From contig DDEO01000139.1 in the NCBI GenBank assembly GCA_002336725.1, positions 927 to 29,926 of the forward strand: DNA of 29,000 nucleotides, in the 5' to 3' direction. Positions 15,558-24,584 of the stretch are shown here, piece after piece. This stretch comes from Bacteroidetes bacterium UBA1952 (lineage in GTDB: Bacteria > Bacteroidota > Bacteroidia > Chitinophagales > Chitinophagaceae). A program made the position numbers and the translations under genes. Position 1 is the first letter of the stretch. The number at the start of each line of letters is the position of its first letter. The notes beneath the pieces were generated by a model that saw nothing but the letters and a program-made list of their open reading frames with translations, searched no databases and was not told the origin of the DNA.

Positions 15558-15688
15558 CCTCCTTTACATTTTGCCCGCAAAGACGGGCGAATTTCCGGAA
15601 ACGGGCTGTCTTGCCGACTTCATTTGGGCTGTGAAGGACATCCGCAGCAGGCCGTTTAAAGATTTTCTTGTAGCTCCCTACAACGCCA

Positions 15689-15720
15689 AAAGGCGCTTCC
15701 AGGTATGTGGAAGCGCCTTT
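15689..15720. terminator. Strong hairpin terminator between convergent genes
   Basis: AAAGGCGCTTCC (15689-15700) pairs perfectly with GGAAGCGCCTTT (15709-15720) over 12 bp with an 8-base loop. It lies between the 15087 gene (rightward) and the DUF1573 gene (leftward). On the minus strand the stem is followed by a short T stretch. On the plus strand TTT closes the stem and GTTATT follows. Probably serves both directions. Confidence 0.75.
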
Positions 15721-15762
15721 GTTATTTCCGGAAACCGGAGCGGTAAAAAGCAAGTATTTATC

Positions 15763-16287
15763 CTATTGACGGCGGATAGAATCCACGTAATAGCGATTCT
15801 GATTTTCTTCTTCCTTGAGCAATCCTTTAGAGTCGCCGTTTTCCTTTAGCTCGCGGGTATAAAGTTCCTCATAGTCGTGCAGATAGGCGGCATCCGGCAC
15901 TACGTGCAGATCGAAGGAAATTTCAAACTTGCCACGCGGCAGCACATTGCCATATACCTGAACATAGTGGCGCACATGGCCAATATTTTTATTACTGTTA
16001 TATTTCAGATTAATGGAGCCGGTTTTGCCGGGCCGGATGGTGCGATAAGAAGCCTTGTCGGCCACCACACAGCCACACGAAGACTGGATTTCATCCACAA
16101 GCAGCGGGGCATTTCCGGTATTGGTGAAGCGGTAGAATATCTCAAGCGGCTCGCCCTGTAGGATAGGATAATAGTGCCGATCGGGGTTCTCGACAGCCAC
16201 TTTCGTTTTTTCGTCTTTTTCGAGTGGGGTTTTGCATCCCGCGAATGCAAGCAGCAATACCGGAAGGAGAAGAGAGAGGCGTTTCAT
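15763..16287 (-). CDS. DUF1573 domain lipoprotein, last gene of the polysaccharide operon
   Basis: 174 residues. Lipoprotein signal MKRLSLLLPVLLLAFAGC with the lipid cysteine at 18, followed by a charged stretch (EKDEKTK). A DUF1573 beta-sandwich spans about 35-130: FTNTGNAPLLVDEIQSSCGC, then a PGKTGSINLKYNS strand pair and VRHYVQVYGN. The Cys-Gly-Cys in SCGCVV is the family hallmark. DUF1573 proteins are common in Bacteroidota envelopes; no enzyme activity is known. The ATG directly follows the stop codon of the DUF4838 gene (TAAATG, no spacer), so the two are translationally coupled and probably work together. It ends just before a strong terminator, which marks the end of the operon. Confidence 0.87.
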   Translation of the reverse strand: MKRLSLLLPVLLLAFAGCKTPLEKDEKTKVAVENPDRHYYPILQGEPLEIFYRFTNTGNAPLLVDEIQSSCGCVVADKASYRTIRPGKTGSINLKYNSNKNIGHVRHYVQVYGNVLPRGKFEISFDLHVVPDAAYLHDYEELYTRELKENGDSKGLLKEEENQNRYYVDSIRRQ

Positions 16288-18444
16288 TTAGTTCAGGATG
16301 ATTTCATCGCAGGCAAGCACTGCTTTTCCGGCCTTCCGCTGACGGAAAGCAGAAAAGCGAATCGTGTTGCCGGCCAGGTTAGAGATGTCTAAAGTGTACG
16401 TTGTGATATTGCCGGTTTTCTGTCGGTCCACCAACTTGCCGCTTGTCCGCTGATCTTCGGTGGTAGCCTCTACCACCGAAGGTAGGAAAATATTATAGTC
16501 GGGGGCTTCCAGAAAACTCACCTTCAGGATTTTCCCTTTTTGAGGCCCGTCGTTGGGCAACCGGTAAATCATATCGTCGCCACCGGCCAGCACCCAGCCC
16601 TCGTGATAGTCGAGTTCAAAGCCATGAACGCCATCGGTGAGCATCTTCAGATTGCGGTATTCTTCGTCGGGTGTCGAGAGTGCTGTCGGTGTTTTATCGA
16701 GCAGAAAATTGGTATCGGCGGGTGCGTTGAGGGAAGCGTGCCAGGCGGCGGCGTAATCAGCAGTCAGTCTTTCGGTCTCGCTGTATTGGCGCATATTACC
16801 AAAGCTCGCAATACCTCCTTCGAGTATTTCCAGCGCCTCCGATACCGATTCGGGTGCGGCCCTCACCACGTCTCCGTTGCGGATCAGGAATCCATATTGC
16901 TGCATCCCCTGAAGCCGCGCCACCCGCAGGCGGGTAAAGCTGAGTGCGGTAAGAATTTTATTCACCTTCGCCCGTTCCTCTTCCTCGGTTTTGGGCGCGA
17001 GCGCAACGAGCTGTTCATAGAATTTCACAAAGCCCGGCACGTCAAAATAAGCAGCGGCCAGCTCCCGCATTCCGCCATAGAGCGGTAGAGAATGCTTTTT
17101 CTGGTCGGCGCGAGCCTCCAGGGCGAGGTAGTAATCGCTGATCAATTTTCCGGAAACCGGGTACTGCTGCCGGATAAAATCGGTACACAATTTGTCCACT
17201 AATAAATCCGGGTTCATCATCAGCGCGGCGGCGGCAAAGGTCTTCACTTCCTCAAAAGTGGTGTATTCATAGCCGCTGCCATTGAGAAAAACCCCTTTCA
17301 CCCCATTTTCCCGGAAGAGTTTCAGGCGTTTTTGAAAGGTATAAAGCAAAGGAAAAGGCGTAAAATAGTCGTCATAATCAGACCCGTAGTCCCAGACGTA
17401 GAGGTGCGCGGTCTTGGTTTTCCATTGCTGAAGCGTGTTCACGAAGTTGCGCGTGGCCGGCTGATTGGCATAGGCGATGCCCAGCGGCAGGTCTATGGCA
17501 CTGACGAGAACGCCTGCATTTTCCGGAAGTTTATTGTCTGGCGGGCGGCGCGTAGTCAGGTAGGCGCTGGTGAAAAACTGATGTTTCGGGAAGCGGTTGG
17601 CCAGCGCGGTGATCAGGGCCGTAAAGGCGGGCGTGGCATTTCCGGATGTATTCCCGGCCTGCTGACAGCGTGTACACAGACAGACTAATGAATTATCGTT
17701 GGGCAGGATGGCAAAACGGTAGGTCTGCTTCTTGCCGTCGCCATATTCATTCAGGATATAGGCAACGATTTGGTTGTACACCGACGGTGCCGAGGCACAA
17801 TATTGAGCCGCGTTGCGTTTGCCGTCCACGAGTGCATAAATATCGCCCTGCGGATCCTGGGTCAGCACTTTTTTGAGGCCGTGTCCCCAGATACCCCAGT
17901 CGCGCTCCACGTTATTAGTACCCAAAATTCCGGAATAATCGTAGTCGAGGTTGGGTGCGAAATAAGGCTCCCGGTATTCAAAGGCAAAGGTTCCGCATTT
18001 TTCCTGAAGCGGAATGATAGCGGGCGGCAGGTCGCCGGCTTGCAGGCGGCTATCGCGTTCGCCCGTTATTTTGAGGAGTTGATAGAGCAGCCAGAGCATC
18101 GTTGCATCGTCTTTGGCGCGAATGCTCACCCGGTTTTCTTCCGTAGTGATGCAGTAGCTGCCATCCTTTTCACCGGCCTGCCCGATGACGAGGGTAAAGA
18201 GCGACGGCTCTGCCTTTTTGCTGACTGCAAAAGATTCTCCGGCGCGTTTGGAAAGCTGCCGGAAAAGATATTCCTGCCATTTAACGGCAAACGCATCGCC
18301 GGGCTGCTCCGCCACGATAGCGTAGCCTTTGGGGTGATGGGCCATACTGTTTCCGGAAGACAGACCGCAGCCTGCCGTCAGGACCAGCAGGCACAGGCAC
18401 AGCATCCGGACAAAACCAAAACTTCTACTCTTAAAAAGCGACAT
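16288..18444 (-). CDS. DUF4838 domain lipoprotein, putative polysaccharide-acting protein
   Basis: 718 residues. Signal peptide with a cysteine at 26 (LCLLVLTAGC), so probably a lipoprotein. Residues ~35-140 resemble the small alpha/beta domain found before many glycoside hydrolase barrels. The middle matches DUF4838: the cysteine pair CLCTRC, SAIDLPLGIAY, LYVWDYGSDYDDYFTPFPLL, then NGVKGVFLNGSGYEYTTFEE. A C-terminal strand-rich domain (~580-718) ends FRQRKAGKAVLACDEIILN. DUF4838 is usually linked to carbohydrate processing, but catalytic residues have not been assigned here. Its start lies 14 bases inside the end of the TPR/barrel gene, so it is coupled to it. In position and type it resembles PgaB (periplasmic lipoprotein that modifies the polymer), without sequence kinship that I can see. 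Confidence 0.82.
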   Translation of the reverse strand: MSLFKSRSFGFVRMLCLCLLVLTAGCGLSSGNSMAHHPKGYAIVAEQPGDAFAVKWQEYLFRQLSKRAGESFAVSKKAEPSLFTLVIGQAGEKDGSYCITTEENRVSIRAKDDATMLWLLYQLLKITGERDSRLQAGDLPPAIIPLQEKCGTFAFEYREPYFAPNLDYDYSGILGTNNVERDWGIWGHGLKKVLTQDPQGDIYALVDGKRNAAQYCASAPSVYNQIVAYILNEYGDGKKQTYRFAILPNDNSLVCLCTRCQQAGNTSGNATPAFTALITALANRFPKHQFFTSAYLTTRRPPDNKLPENAGVLVSAIDLPLGIAYANQPATRNFVNTLQQWKTKTAHLYVWDYGSDYDDYFTPFPLLYTFQKRLKLFRENGVKGVFLNGSGYEYTTFEEVKTFAAAALMMNPDLLVDKLCTDFIRQQYPVSGKLISDYYLALEARADQKKHSLPLYGGMRELAAAYFDVPGFVKFYEQLVALAPKTEEEERAKVNKILTALSFTRLRVARLQGMQQYGFLIRNGDVVRAAPESVSEALEILEGGIASFGNMRQYSETERLTADYAAAWHASLNAPADTNFLLDKTPTALSTPDEEYRNLKMLTDGVHGFELDYHEGWVLAGGDDMIYRLPNDGPQKGKILKVSFLEAPDYNIFLPSVVEATTEDQRTSGKLVDRQKTGNITTYTLDISNLAGNTIRFSAFRQRKAGKAVLACDEIILN

Positions 18445-21244
18445 TAACCGTAAAATAGGCCGTAAAGAGACTCTTATAGAGGTTGCTGGTTGTGGTTTTA
18501 TAGTTATACCAGTTGCCGGTGAAGCCGAGCGTCAGGTATTTGTTGATCATATGCTGTCCGCCGGCACCCACCATCGTGTTGAAGGTAGAGAAGCCGTCAT
18601 AGATCTGCGTATTGATGATATCTACCTCGGGAGCCGATCCGGCAGAGGCCGTTGCCATAACGTTGCTGCGGTGGTTCAGGAAATAGAACCGGCCCTGCGC
18701 CATTACATTATAGAGGATATTTCCTTCCAGCGAATACAGGTTTACGCGGGCATTGGAGATGTAGAGATCGCCTGATTTGCTGATGCCGCCGACAACATTA
18801 GGCATATTGGTATAGGCGTTTACGCTATCTGCCCCATTTACGTCGGAATATCCTACGTTCAGGCGGCGGAAGCCCAGCCCCAGCTCTCCTTCAAAACCAT
18901 TGCCCAGCTGTTGATAGCCGGAGAGGTTCGCCGCGATTTGGGGGAAATACCGGTTGGCCCAGGCCACATTTCCCCGAACCGAGGTTTTACCGAAATACTG
19001 CGTTATCTCCAATTGTGGCTGAACACCGGCACCCTGTTCCCGTCCGCTGTAGTTGATGCGTCCGGTAAAGAGCGTGTTTTTTTCTGCCCGGCTGTATTCG
19101 ATAGTCGAGACCGCCGTGATGACATCCCGGTCTCCGAAGCGACCACGCAGGTGGAAGGCAGAGATAGAATTTTTGAACGTCTTGTACTGCAACCACTCGA
19201 GGTGCCTTCTGAAATCGGGCACTTCGATAGCCGATGGGTCGTAGAATTTTTGATAGCTATAGGTGGAGTCGAAGTCCTTTTTGGCTTCAAAAATCTCGCC
19301 TTTGGTGAAGCGCAGCCCTTTGTTTTGCGGGTCATACGCCAGAGCAGTGTCGATGAGCGCGAGGGCGCGGTCATAGTCTTTGTCGCGCAGGCTCTGCCGG
19401 GCCATGGCATCATTTACGCCGCTGTAAGCCGATGCCAGTTCCTTGCTGCCGGGAAATTCGCGCAGCACCGATTGCAACACCTGCTGTGCGCCGCTGTAAT
19501 CCTTGCGCATCGAGAGCGCCTCGGCATATTTAATCCGGAAAAATAGTTCGTCCGGATACAGGCGGGTACCCATTTCGGCGTATTGCTGAAACAATGCCGT
19601 GTCGTTGAGTTGCGCGGCGGCATTGATGGCATAGTGAATGCCGAGCCTGCTTTCGGGCATATAGGTAAAGAGCCGCTGCGCGATTTGCAGGGCCACCTGT
19701 GGGCGGTTATTTTCCAGCAGGCTTTTGATATAGCGGGTAGCTATTTCGTTATATCCGGAGAGGAAAGAAGTATCCTGCTGCGCCGAGGTGGATTCAAATG
19801 CGTTTTCAAACTGGAGCAGTGCTTCCGGAAAATTGCCCTGTTGCACATAGACTTCTGCTTTTTTGAGGAAATAATCCGCGTTTCCGGGACGCAGCCGCAG
19901 CAACTGGTCGGCGGTCGTCAGCGCAGAGGCGTAATTGCGGGTTTTCAGGTAGGCGTTATATTGCATAGAGAGGGCGTTCTGCCGGGTCTCCACGTCGCCG
20001 TTGGCAATGAGCCATCGGGTGGCACTAATGGCTTCCGGATAGCGTTCCTCGGCCATCATATCGCGTACATTCTGGTATTGAATCGTAGCGTAAGCCGACT
20101 TGATATCGGCATCCTGCGGATAGTCGAAATACAGCTCGCGCAGCGCTTGGCTGGCTTTGCTGGTATTGCCCATGCGGCGATAGACTTCATACTGCTTGTA
20201 GCGCAGGTCTTTGGAGCCGCCACGCGTGCCCATCGCCTTGTTGATATAATAAAGTGCTTCGTCGTAATAGCCCTTGGTAATGGAGTTGTTAATCAGGTAG
20301 TTAAGTGCTTCCTGATTGCCGGGCTGCCGCTCATACACCATGCCGTAGAGCGTGTAGGGGTCGCTTTGGTTTTGCTGCCGGGCCGATTCCAGAATCAGAT
20401 CGTCGTAGGTCTTTTGCAGATAAGTAGCGCCCTTACTGCGGTTCTGGCGTATAAATTCCAGCACCTCCGGATAACGCTTCTGCTGTGTCAGGATGCCCAC
20501 CTTTTTCTCTATCAGCGCACGATTGGTAGGGAAGCGCGCCAGACCGCGTTCGGCGGTATAGAGCGCCGATTCGTTGTTGCCATATTGAAGGTAATAGTTG
20601 GCAAGCGTCATATAGGTATTGGCATCGCCCATATTCTCGCGCAGCAGCGATTCCGAGATTTCGATGGCCTTTCCAATGTCGCCCTTGTTCTTGGCTTCTA
20701 CGGCCTGCGTGGATTCGCGGTCGCTGAACATCTGCTTCAGCATCCGGTCTTCGGGATAAATCTGGATGAGGCGGCGCAGCATATCGTTGGCCACCGTGGT
20801 GTTTCCCTGCTTGTTATAAAGCTCAATTTTCTTGAGCCAGAGCGTCTTTTCGTAGGGCGTTGTCTCCAGCAACTCGTTAACATAGCAGATGGCGCTCGAA
20901 TACCGGTTGGTCGCTATCTCTACGTTCATCAGCAGTGCGCGGGAGTCCACGTCGTGCTTGTTAAGCTCCAGCGCCTTTTGCAGTTCGTAGCGCGCCGAGT
21001 CGTAGTTCTTATAGTTGTTGTGATACTTGCCTGCCAGAAAGCGCACATCGCCATCGAGCGGGTTTTCTTTCAACAGTCGGTTCAGGATGGGCTTTCCCTC
21101 AGCCCACCGTCCTTGTTTGAAGAGCTGACTTACTTTTTTGAAGTCGTCGCTTTCGATTTCCAGCACTTTTTGCTGCGCGTGGGCGGCAGGCGCGAGCGCC
21201 AGACAAAGAAGCGCAAACCGGGATGAGAGTGAAATTCGCTTCAT
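18431..21244 (-). CDS. TPR protein with C-terminal YaiO-type outer-membrane beta-barrel
   Basis: 937 residues. Signal peptide MKRISLSSRFALLCLALAPA, cut after AHAQ. A superhelix of about fifteen or more TPR-like repeats occupies ~30-680, for example FKQGRWAEGKPILNRLLKEN, YDSARYELQKALELN and YDRALALIDTALAYDPQNKG. From ~690 to the end come amphipathic strands typical of a YaiO/porin-like barrel (FHLRGRFGDRDVITAVSTIE, LEITQYFGKTSVRGNVAW), ending in an aromatic-terminated outer-membrane signature TAYFTVNVAF. Periplasmic TPR scaffold plus barrel is the architecture of PgaA and BcsC, which export a polymer across the outer membrane. Export is therefore the likely role (inference). It lies 53 bases after the glycosyltransferase gene, and an (AG)7 run sits in that spacer. 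Confidence 0.85.
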   Translation of the reverse strand: MKRISLSSRFALLCLALAPAAHAQQKVLEIESDDFKKVSQLFKQGRWAEGKPILNRLLKENPLDGDVRFLAGKYHNNYKNYDSARYELQKALELNKHDVDSRALLMNVEIATNRYSSAICYVNELLETTPYEKTLWLKKIELYNKQGNTTVANDMLRRLIQIYPEDRMLKQMFSDRESTQAVEAKNKGDIGKAIEISESLLRENMGDANTYMTLANYYLQYGNNESALYTAERGLARFPTNRALIEKKVGILTQQKRYPEVLEFIRQNRSKGATYLQKTYDDLILESARQQNQSDPYTLYGMVYERQPGNQEALNYLINNSITKGYYDEALYYINKAMGTRGGSKDLRYKQYEVYRRMGNTSKASQALRELYFDYPQDADIKSAYATIQYQNVRDMMAEERYPEAISATRWLIANGDVETRQNALSMQYNAYLKTRNYASALTTADQLLRLRPGNADYFLKKAEVYVQQGNFPEALLQFENAFESTSAQQDTSFLSGYNEIATRYIKSLLENNRPQVALQIAQRLFTYMPESRLGIHYAINAAAQLNDTALFQQYAEMGTRLYPDELFFRIKYAEALSMRKDYSGAQQVLQSVLREFPGSKELASAYSGVNDAMARQSLRDKDYDRALALIDTALAYDPQNKGLRFTKGEIFEAKKDFDSTYSYQKFYDPSAIEVPDFRRHLEWLQYKTFKNSISAFHLRGRFGDRDVITAVSTIEYSRAEKNTLFTGRINYSGREQGAGVQPQLEITQYFGKTSVRGNVAWANRYFPQIAANLSGYQQLGNGFEGELGLGFRRLNVGYSDVNGADSVNAYTNMPNVVGGISKSGDLYISNARVNLYSLEGNILYNVMAQGRFYFLNHRSNVMATASAGSAPEVDIINTQIYDGFSTFNTMVGAGGQHMINKYLTLGFTGNWYNYKTTTSNLYKSLFTAYFTVNVAF

Positions 21245-21274
21245 AATTACGGTATTTAAAATAACCGGCAGGAA

Positions 21275-21288
21275 AGAGAGAGAGAGAG
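21275..21288. repeat. (AG)7 dinucleotide run upstream of the TPR/barrel gene
   Basis: Seven AG units lie about 31-44 bases before the TPR/barrel ATG, inside the short spacer after the glycosyltransferase stop codon. Such a run can change length by slippage. On the mRNA it is a CU-rich tract. Effect on expression unknown. Confidence 0.6.
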
Positions 21289-21297
21289 GAAAAGAGA

Positions 21298-22743
21298 TTA
21301 AACGGTTTTGGCTTCGTGTTCCGAGGTGTTATCGAAGCCCTGACGGGTCATCTGCCCCCACTTAAAGTTTTTGCGGGTCAGGAAGTCGAAATACCCTTTG
21401 ATGCTAAAGAAAACGATGAGCGGATGATAGATAATTGCCTCTACCAGCGTAGCCAATGCGATACGAATATAACTCCCCATGTTCTTATGCCGAAATTCGG
21501 TCCGCGCATCTGATAAAAGAGCCGTTATCGAGATGAACAAACTGAACATATACACATAGAAGAGCATAATAAAGGCATACTTCTGATTGATCCCACCGTT
21601 GAAGAGCAGGAAGATCGTAAACAGCAATCCTACCGCTTCAATGATAGGTGCCAGAAACTCAAAGAAGAACATATAGGGATAGGTTACCAGCCCCAGACGG
21701 CCATATTTGGCGTTGAGCATAAAGCGCCGGTGAATCAGCAGGCATTGCAGCAATCCCCGCGCCCAGCGGGTCCGTTGCCGGTTCAATACCTGAATTGTAC
21801 TCGGCCCTTCCGTCCAGCAGCAGGTTTCCGGAATTTGCCGGATAACATACTCCTGATTATAGTCCCGCATGTGTGCAATCATCCGGAAGGTGAGGTCCAT
21901 ATCCTCGGCGTGGGAAAGCGGGTCGTAGCCACCGATACTAATCACAACCGACTTATCGAACAGCCCCAGTCCGCCGGAAACGTTGGGTACCGCATTAATC
22001 TTACTCCAGCCCGATTTACCTACCAGATAAGAGCGCAGGTATTCAATTTCCTGATACATGGGCCAGATTTGAGTAGGCACGTTATCCTCGATTACCCGCC
22101 CGGTTTCTACCGAAATCTTACAACTGTTCACCATCCGCATGGTCGCGCCCACGGCGATAACCCTTTTTTCGGATTGCAGGATGGGCATTACCATCCGCGA
22201 AAGCGCATCCTGGGCCAGAATGCAATCTACGTCTGTACAAATAAAGTAGGGATACTGCGCCACGTTTACGCCCGCGTTCGAGGCATCGGCCTTCGTACCA
22301 CCGTTTACTTTATCTACGATGGTGAGCTTCTCATACAAGGGATTTGTGGACTTAAAAATCCGCTTAAAGGGCTTGCTTTTAATTTTCTCAATATACAAAT
22401 ATGGGGTCTCCACCAGGTCAAAAGACTCGATCATCTTTTCCAGCGTCTGGTCGGTGCTACCGTCGTTTACGATAACCACCTCATACACCGGGTAGTCGAT
22501 CGAAAGCATGGATTTGATATTAATAACGATGGTACGCTCTTCGTTAAAGGCAGGCGCTACGATGGAAATGCCGGGTGCGTAGGGCGATTTATTGAGCGCG
22601 TCGAGGTAATAGTCCGATACTTTGGTCTTGTGGGCTTTGCGTACGCGCAGCGACATGATCACCAGCGTGATATAAATAATCACGATAGCCAGCATATAGA
22701 TGAATATCGTATACTGATAAAAGTTGAATATAGCTTCCCACAT
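21298..22743 (-). CDS. Processive family-2 glycosyltransferase, membrane polysaccharide synthase
   Basis: 481 residues. Polymerises a sugar from a nucleotide-sugar donor and probably extrudes the chain. One N-terminal membrane helix (about 11-32). The GT-A catalytic domain (about 57-335) has the nucleotide-binding start SIVAPAFNEER, VNDGSTDQT, the metal-binding D171-V-D173 in CTDVDC, the catalytic-base region H278-A-E-D281 and the processive Q-x-x-R-W motif (Q323-RTR-W327). Three or four C-terminal helices span about 352-460. There is no PilZ domain, so no sign of direct cyclic-di-GMP binding as in BcsA. Size and motifs are nearest to PgaC/hyaluronan synthase-type enzymes. The sugar cannot be told. 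It lies between the HEAT protein gene (114-base spacer) and the TPR/barrel gene. Confidence 0.92.
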   Translation of the reverse strand: MWEAIFNFYQYTIFIYMLAIVIIYITLVIMSLRVRKAHKTKVSDYYLDALNKSPYAPGISIVAPAFNEERTIVINIKSMLSIDYPVYEVVIVNDGSTDQTLEKMIESFDLVETPYLYIEKIKSKPFKRIFKSTNPLYEKLTIVDKVNGGTKADASNAGVNVAQYPYFICTDVDCILAQDALSRMVMPILQSEKRVIAVGATMRMVNSCKISVETGRVIEDNVPTQIWPMYQEIEYLRSYLVGKSGWSKINAVPNVSGGLGLFDKSVVISIGGYDPLSHAEDMDLTFRMIAHMRDYNQEYVIRQIPETCCWTEGPSTIQVLNRQRTRWARGLLQCLLIHRRFMLNAKYGRLGLVTYPYMFFFEFLAPIIEAVGLLFTIFLLFNGGINQKYAFIMLFYVYMFSLFISITALLSDARTEFRHKNMGSYIRIALATLVEAIIYHPLIVFFSIKGYFDFLTRKNFKWGQMTRQGFDNTSEHEAKTV

Positions 22744-22857
22744 AATGATACAGGTTTGGGTCAGGGGCTTTTTAAGCGGGAACGTTCCTTTGCCACAGAA
22801 AGGGCAGCGGTGAATAAGCGTTGCGAAACGGTTCCAGAGAAATGTATTTGGGTGAGG

Positions 22858-24021
22858 TTAATAGTTCAGTTCGAAGTGTTGTAGAATTTTCCTGTCTAGT
22901 TCGTCTTCGGAGTTTTTCAGGTTCGCCAATATGGTGTCGCCTTCGGGGCCGTAATTCTTGATGGCATCGGCAATATGGAGTTTGGCATCAATCGAAATCG
23001 CCATACTATAGGCATTCTGAAAAAACGGCATAGCGCGTCCGCTCCGGAAGTGCAGCAGCGCATCTACCACATGAGATTGTACGGATTCCGACATCGTTGG
23101 GTATTCCTGTATCAACTCCTCCTCCACCTCCGCATAACGCAGATCACCCAGCGTATCGAGGATGGCTTTCCGAACGTCTTCATCTTCTGTTTTATTAAAC
23201 TCTTCCCACAAATAAGGAAGCGCATAATCCTGGTTAAAGAACTTGATTTCGTTCACCAGAAAGATGCGCATTTCCTTGTCGTTGGAGTTTCGATACCACT
23301 GGATAAAGCTGGGCAGCCGCTCGTAGGGGCGTTTCACGAGCATATCATGCAGAAAGATTTTATCCCACGAAGTAAGCCCGTGGTCAAAGTCTTCATTGAA
23401 AAAGCGAAAGGGCGTGTTGTCTGTCAGAAACACATAAGACGAGCGCGCCAGCCGGCGCAGCGACTTATCGCGGCTATAGGCAAGCGTGTTCAGCGGTGCT
23501 TCTGAGATGCCGCTGATACCCATAGCCGAGAGCTTCTGAATAGCGCGGCTTTGGACACGCGGATTTTCTACCGAGAGCTGGGACTCCCAGAAAGGACGCA
23601 GACCGAAAGCGTCTTCAATCAGTTGGAAATTATGAAAATTGTAGTTGATAATGTCTTCCCGCACACTCAGCAGCAGGTTGGTGATGGTGTGAAGTTGGCC
23701 GGGGTTAAACTCGTCGGGTTTTATACCGAGATAAGACTGCACCTCGTTGATTTGAAGATTATCGGGGCGTGCCAGCAGTTCGGTAAACTTGTCCTCAAAA
23801 CGGTCATGTATCCGGTTGAGCGATTTACGGGTGCGCCGCACCCGCTCCGAAAACACCACAAATGAAATCAGCTTAAAAATATAGACGATTGAAAAAGTGA
23901 GGATGAAGAGCCGCGCAATGATGATAACCAGCGGCATCGTGTTATCGAAAAGGAGATCATAGAAGTAACTACTGATCTCCGAGAGGATAATTTTAAAAGT
24001 ATCGGCGGCGAAATCTAACAT
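22858..24021 (-). CDS. Membrane-anchored HEAT-repeat protein, first gene of the polysaccharide operon
   Basis: 387 residues. One long hydrophobic segment (about 29-57, PLVIIIARLFILTFSIVYIF) after a short amphipathic N-terminus, then a basic linker (SERVRRTRKSLNRIHDRFED). From ~140 to the end are alpha-hairpin repeats of HEAT type: NPRVQSRAIQKLSAMGISGI, DEDVRKAILDTLGDLRYAEV, MSESVQSHVVDALLHFRSG and KLHIADAIKNYGPEGD. HEAT repeats bind other proteins, so it is a plausible cytoplasmic scaffold for the synthase next door, taking the place held by PgaD in pga operons (inference). No enzymatic motif. It is the promoter-proximal gene, with a long A/T-rich upstream region. Confidence 0.82.
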   Translation of the reverse strand: MLDFAADTFKIILSEISSYFYDLLFDNTMPLVIIIARLFILTFSIVYIFKLISFVVFSERVRRTRKSLNRIHDRFEDKFTELLARPDNLQINEVQSYLGIKPDEFNPGQLHTITNLLLSVREDIINYNFHNFQLIEDAFGLRPFWESQLSVENPRVQSRAIQKLSAMGISGISEAPLNTLAYSRDKSLRRLARSSYVFLTDNTPFRFFNEDFDHGLTSWDKIFLHDMLVKRPYERLPSFIQWYRNSNDKEMRIFLVNEIKFFNQDYALPYLWEEFNKTEDEDVRKAILDTLGDLRYAEVEEELIQEYPTMSESVQSHVVDALLHFRSGRAMPFFQNAYSMAISIDAKLHIADAIKNYGPEGDTILANLKNSEDELDRKILQHFELNY

Positions 24022-24584
24022 GGGTAGAGTCCGGATTTATAAAAACTGCACCCGTGGACGAAGCGGCGCAGGATAACCAGTTGCGGATGTGTGGGTGATT
24101 GTCAAAAAAAGAGCAGCGTTGAACACAAAAGAGGGATGAAATTCAAAGCACAACGCCTCCTCATTGCATCCCTAAAAAGCATAAAAGCCCCTACAAAGTA
24201 AAAGACAACAAGTGCAAATCCCAAGTTTTGCGATTGTTGCGCCCAACAAACAATACTTTTTTTAAGAGAAATATTAATCATACGAGTAACATATAAATCG
24301 AGAAAAAATTAGTAAAGACACAAAAAAACACGATTGATACATTTTCAAAACAAATCGTTTTCAAAATGAGTTATTTACGAAGACGTTTAAACATACTATG
24401 TCAATGAACCTCGCTTATCAAAGATTTAAATCGCCTCAGGCGTTTCCGGAAAAAGACCCAAAAAAATTTGCTAATTCTTTGTTAAACAACAGGTATCATC
24501 AACCATCTGTTGCTAAAAAACAGACTTAAAGTAGCTTGCAGCCTACGCTCGTTGCTTGTCAAACATATTTTCAGGGTCAAAAAA
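24022..24584. other. Long A/T-rich gene-free region upstream of the polysaccharide operon
   Basis: About 560 bases without a credible gene. The part at 24180-24520 is strongly A/T-rich and should hold the operon promoter, but no clean TTTG-N19-TAnnTTTG pair was found; TACTTTG near 24193-24199 on the minus strand is the nearest. Structures seen are the imperfect repeat ATTTTCAAAAC-N5-GTTTTCAAAAT (24341-24367), a small hairpin TTGTTG-CGCC-CAACAA near 24234-24249, and one TTCCGGAA (24444-24451). If transcription starts near 24190-24250, the leader would be long (170 bases or more). Confidence 0.5.

Noticed and set aside
19583..21226. 547-residue rightward open frame opposite the TPR/barrel gene
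   Set aside because: Antisense shadow of a G+C-rich gene; no signal, motif or promoter, while the minus-strand protein has TPRs, a signal peptide and a barrel.
21730..22884. 384-residue rightward open frame opposite the glycosyltransferase
   Set aside because: The minus-strand GT2 has all catalytic motifs; the antisense frame has none.
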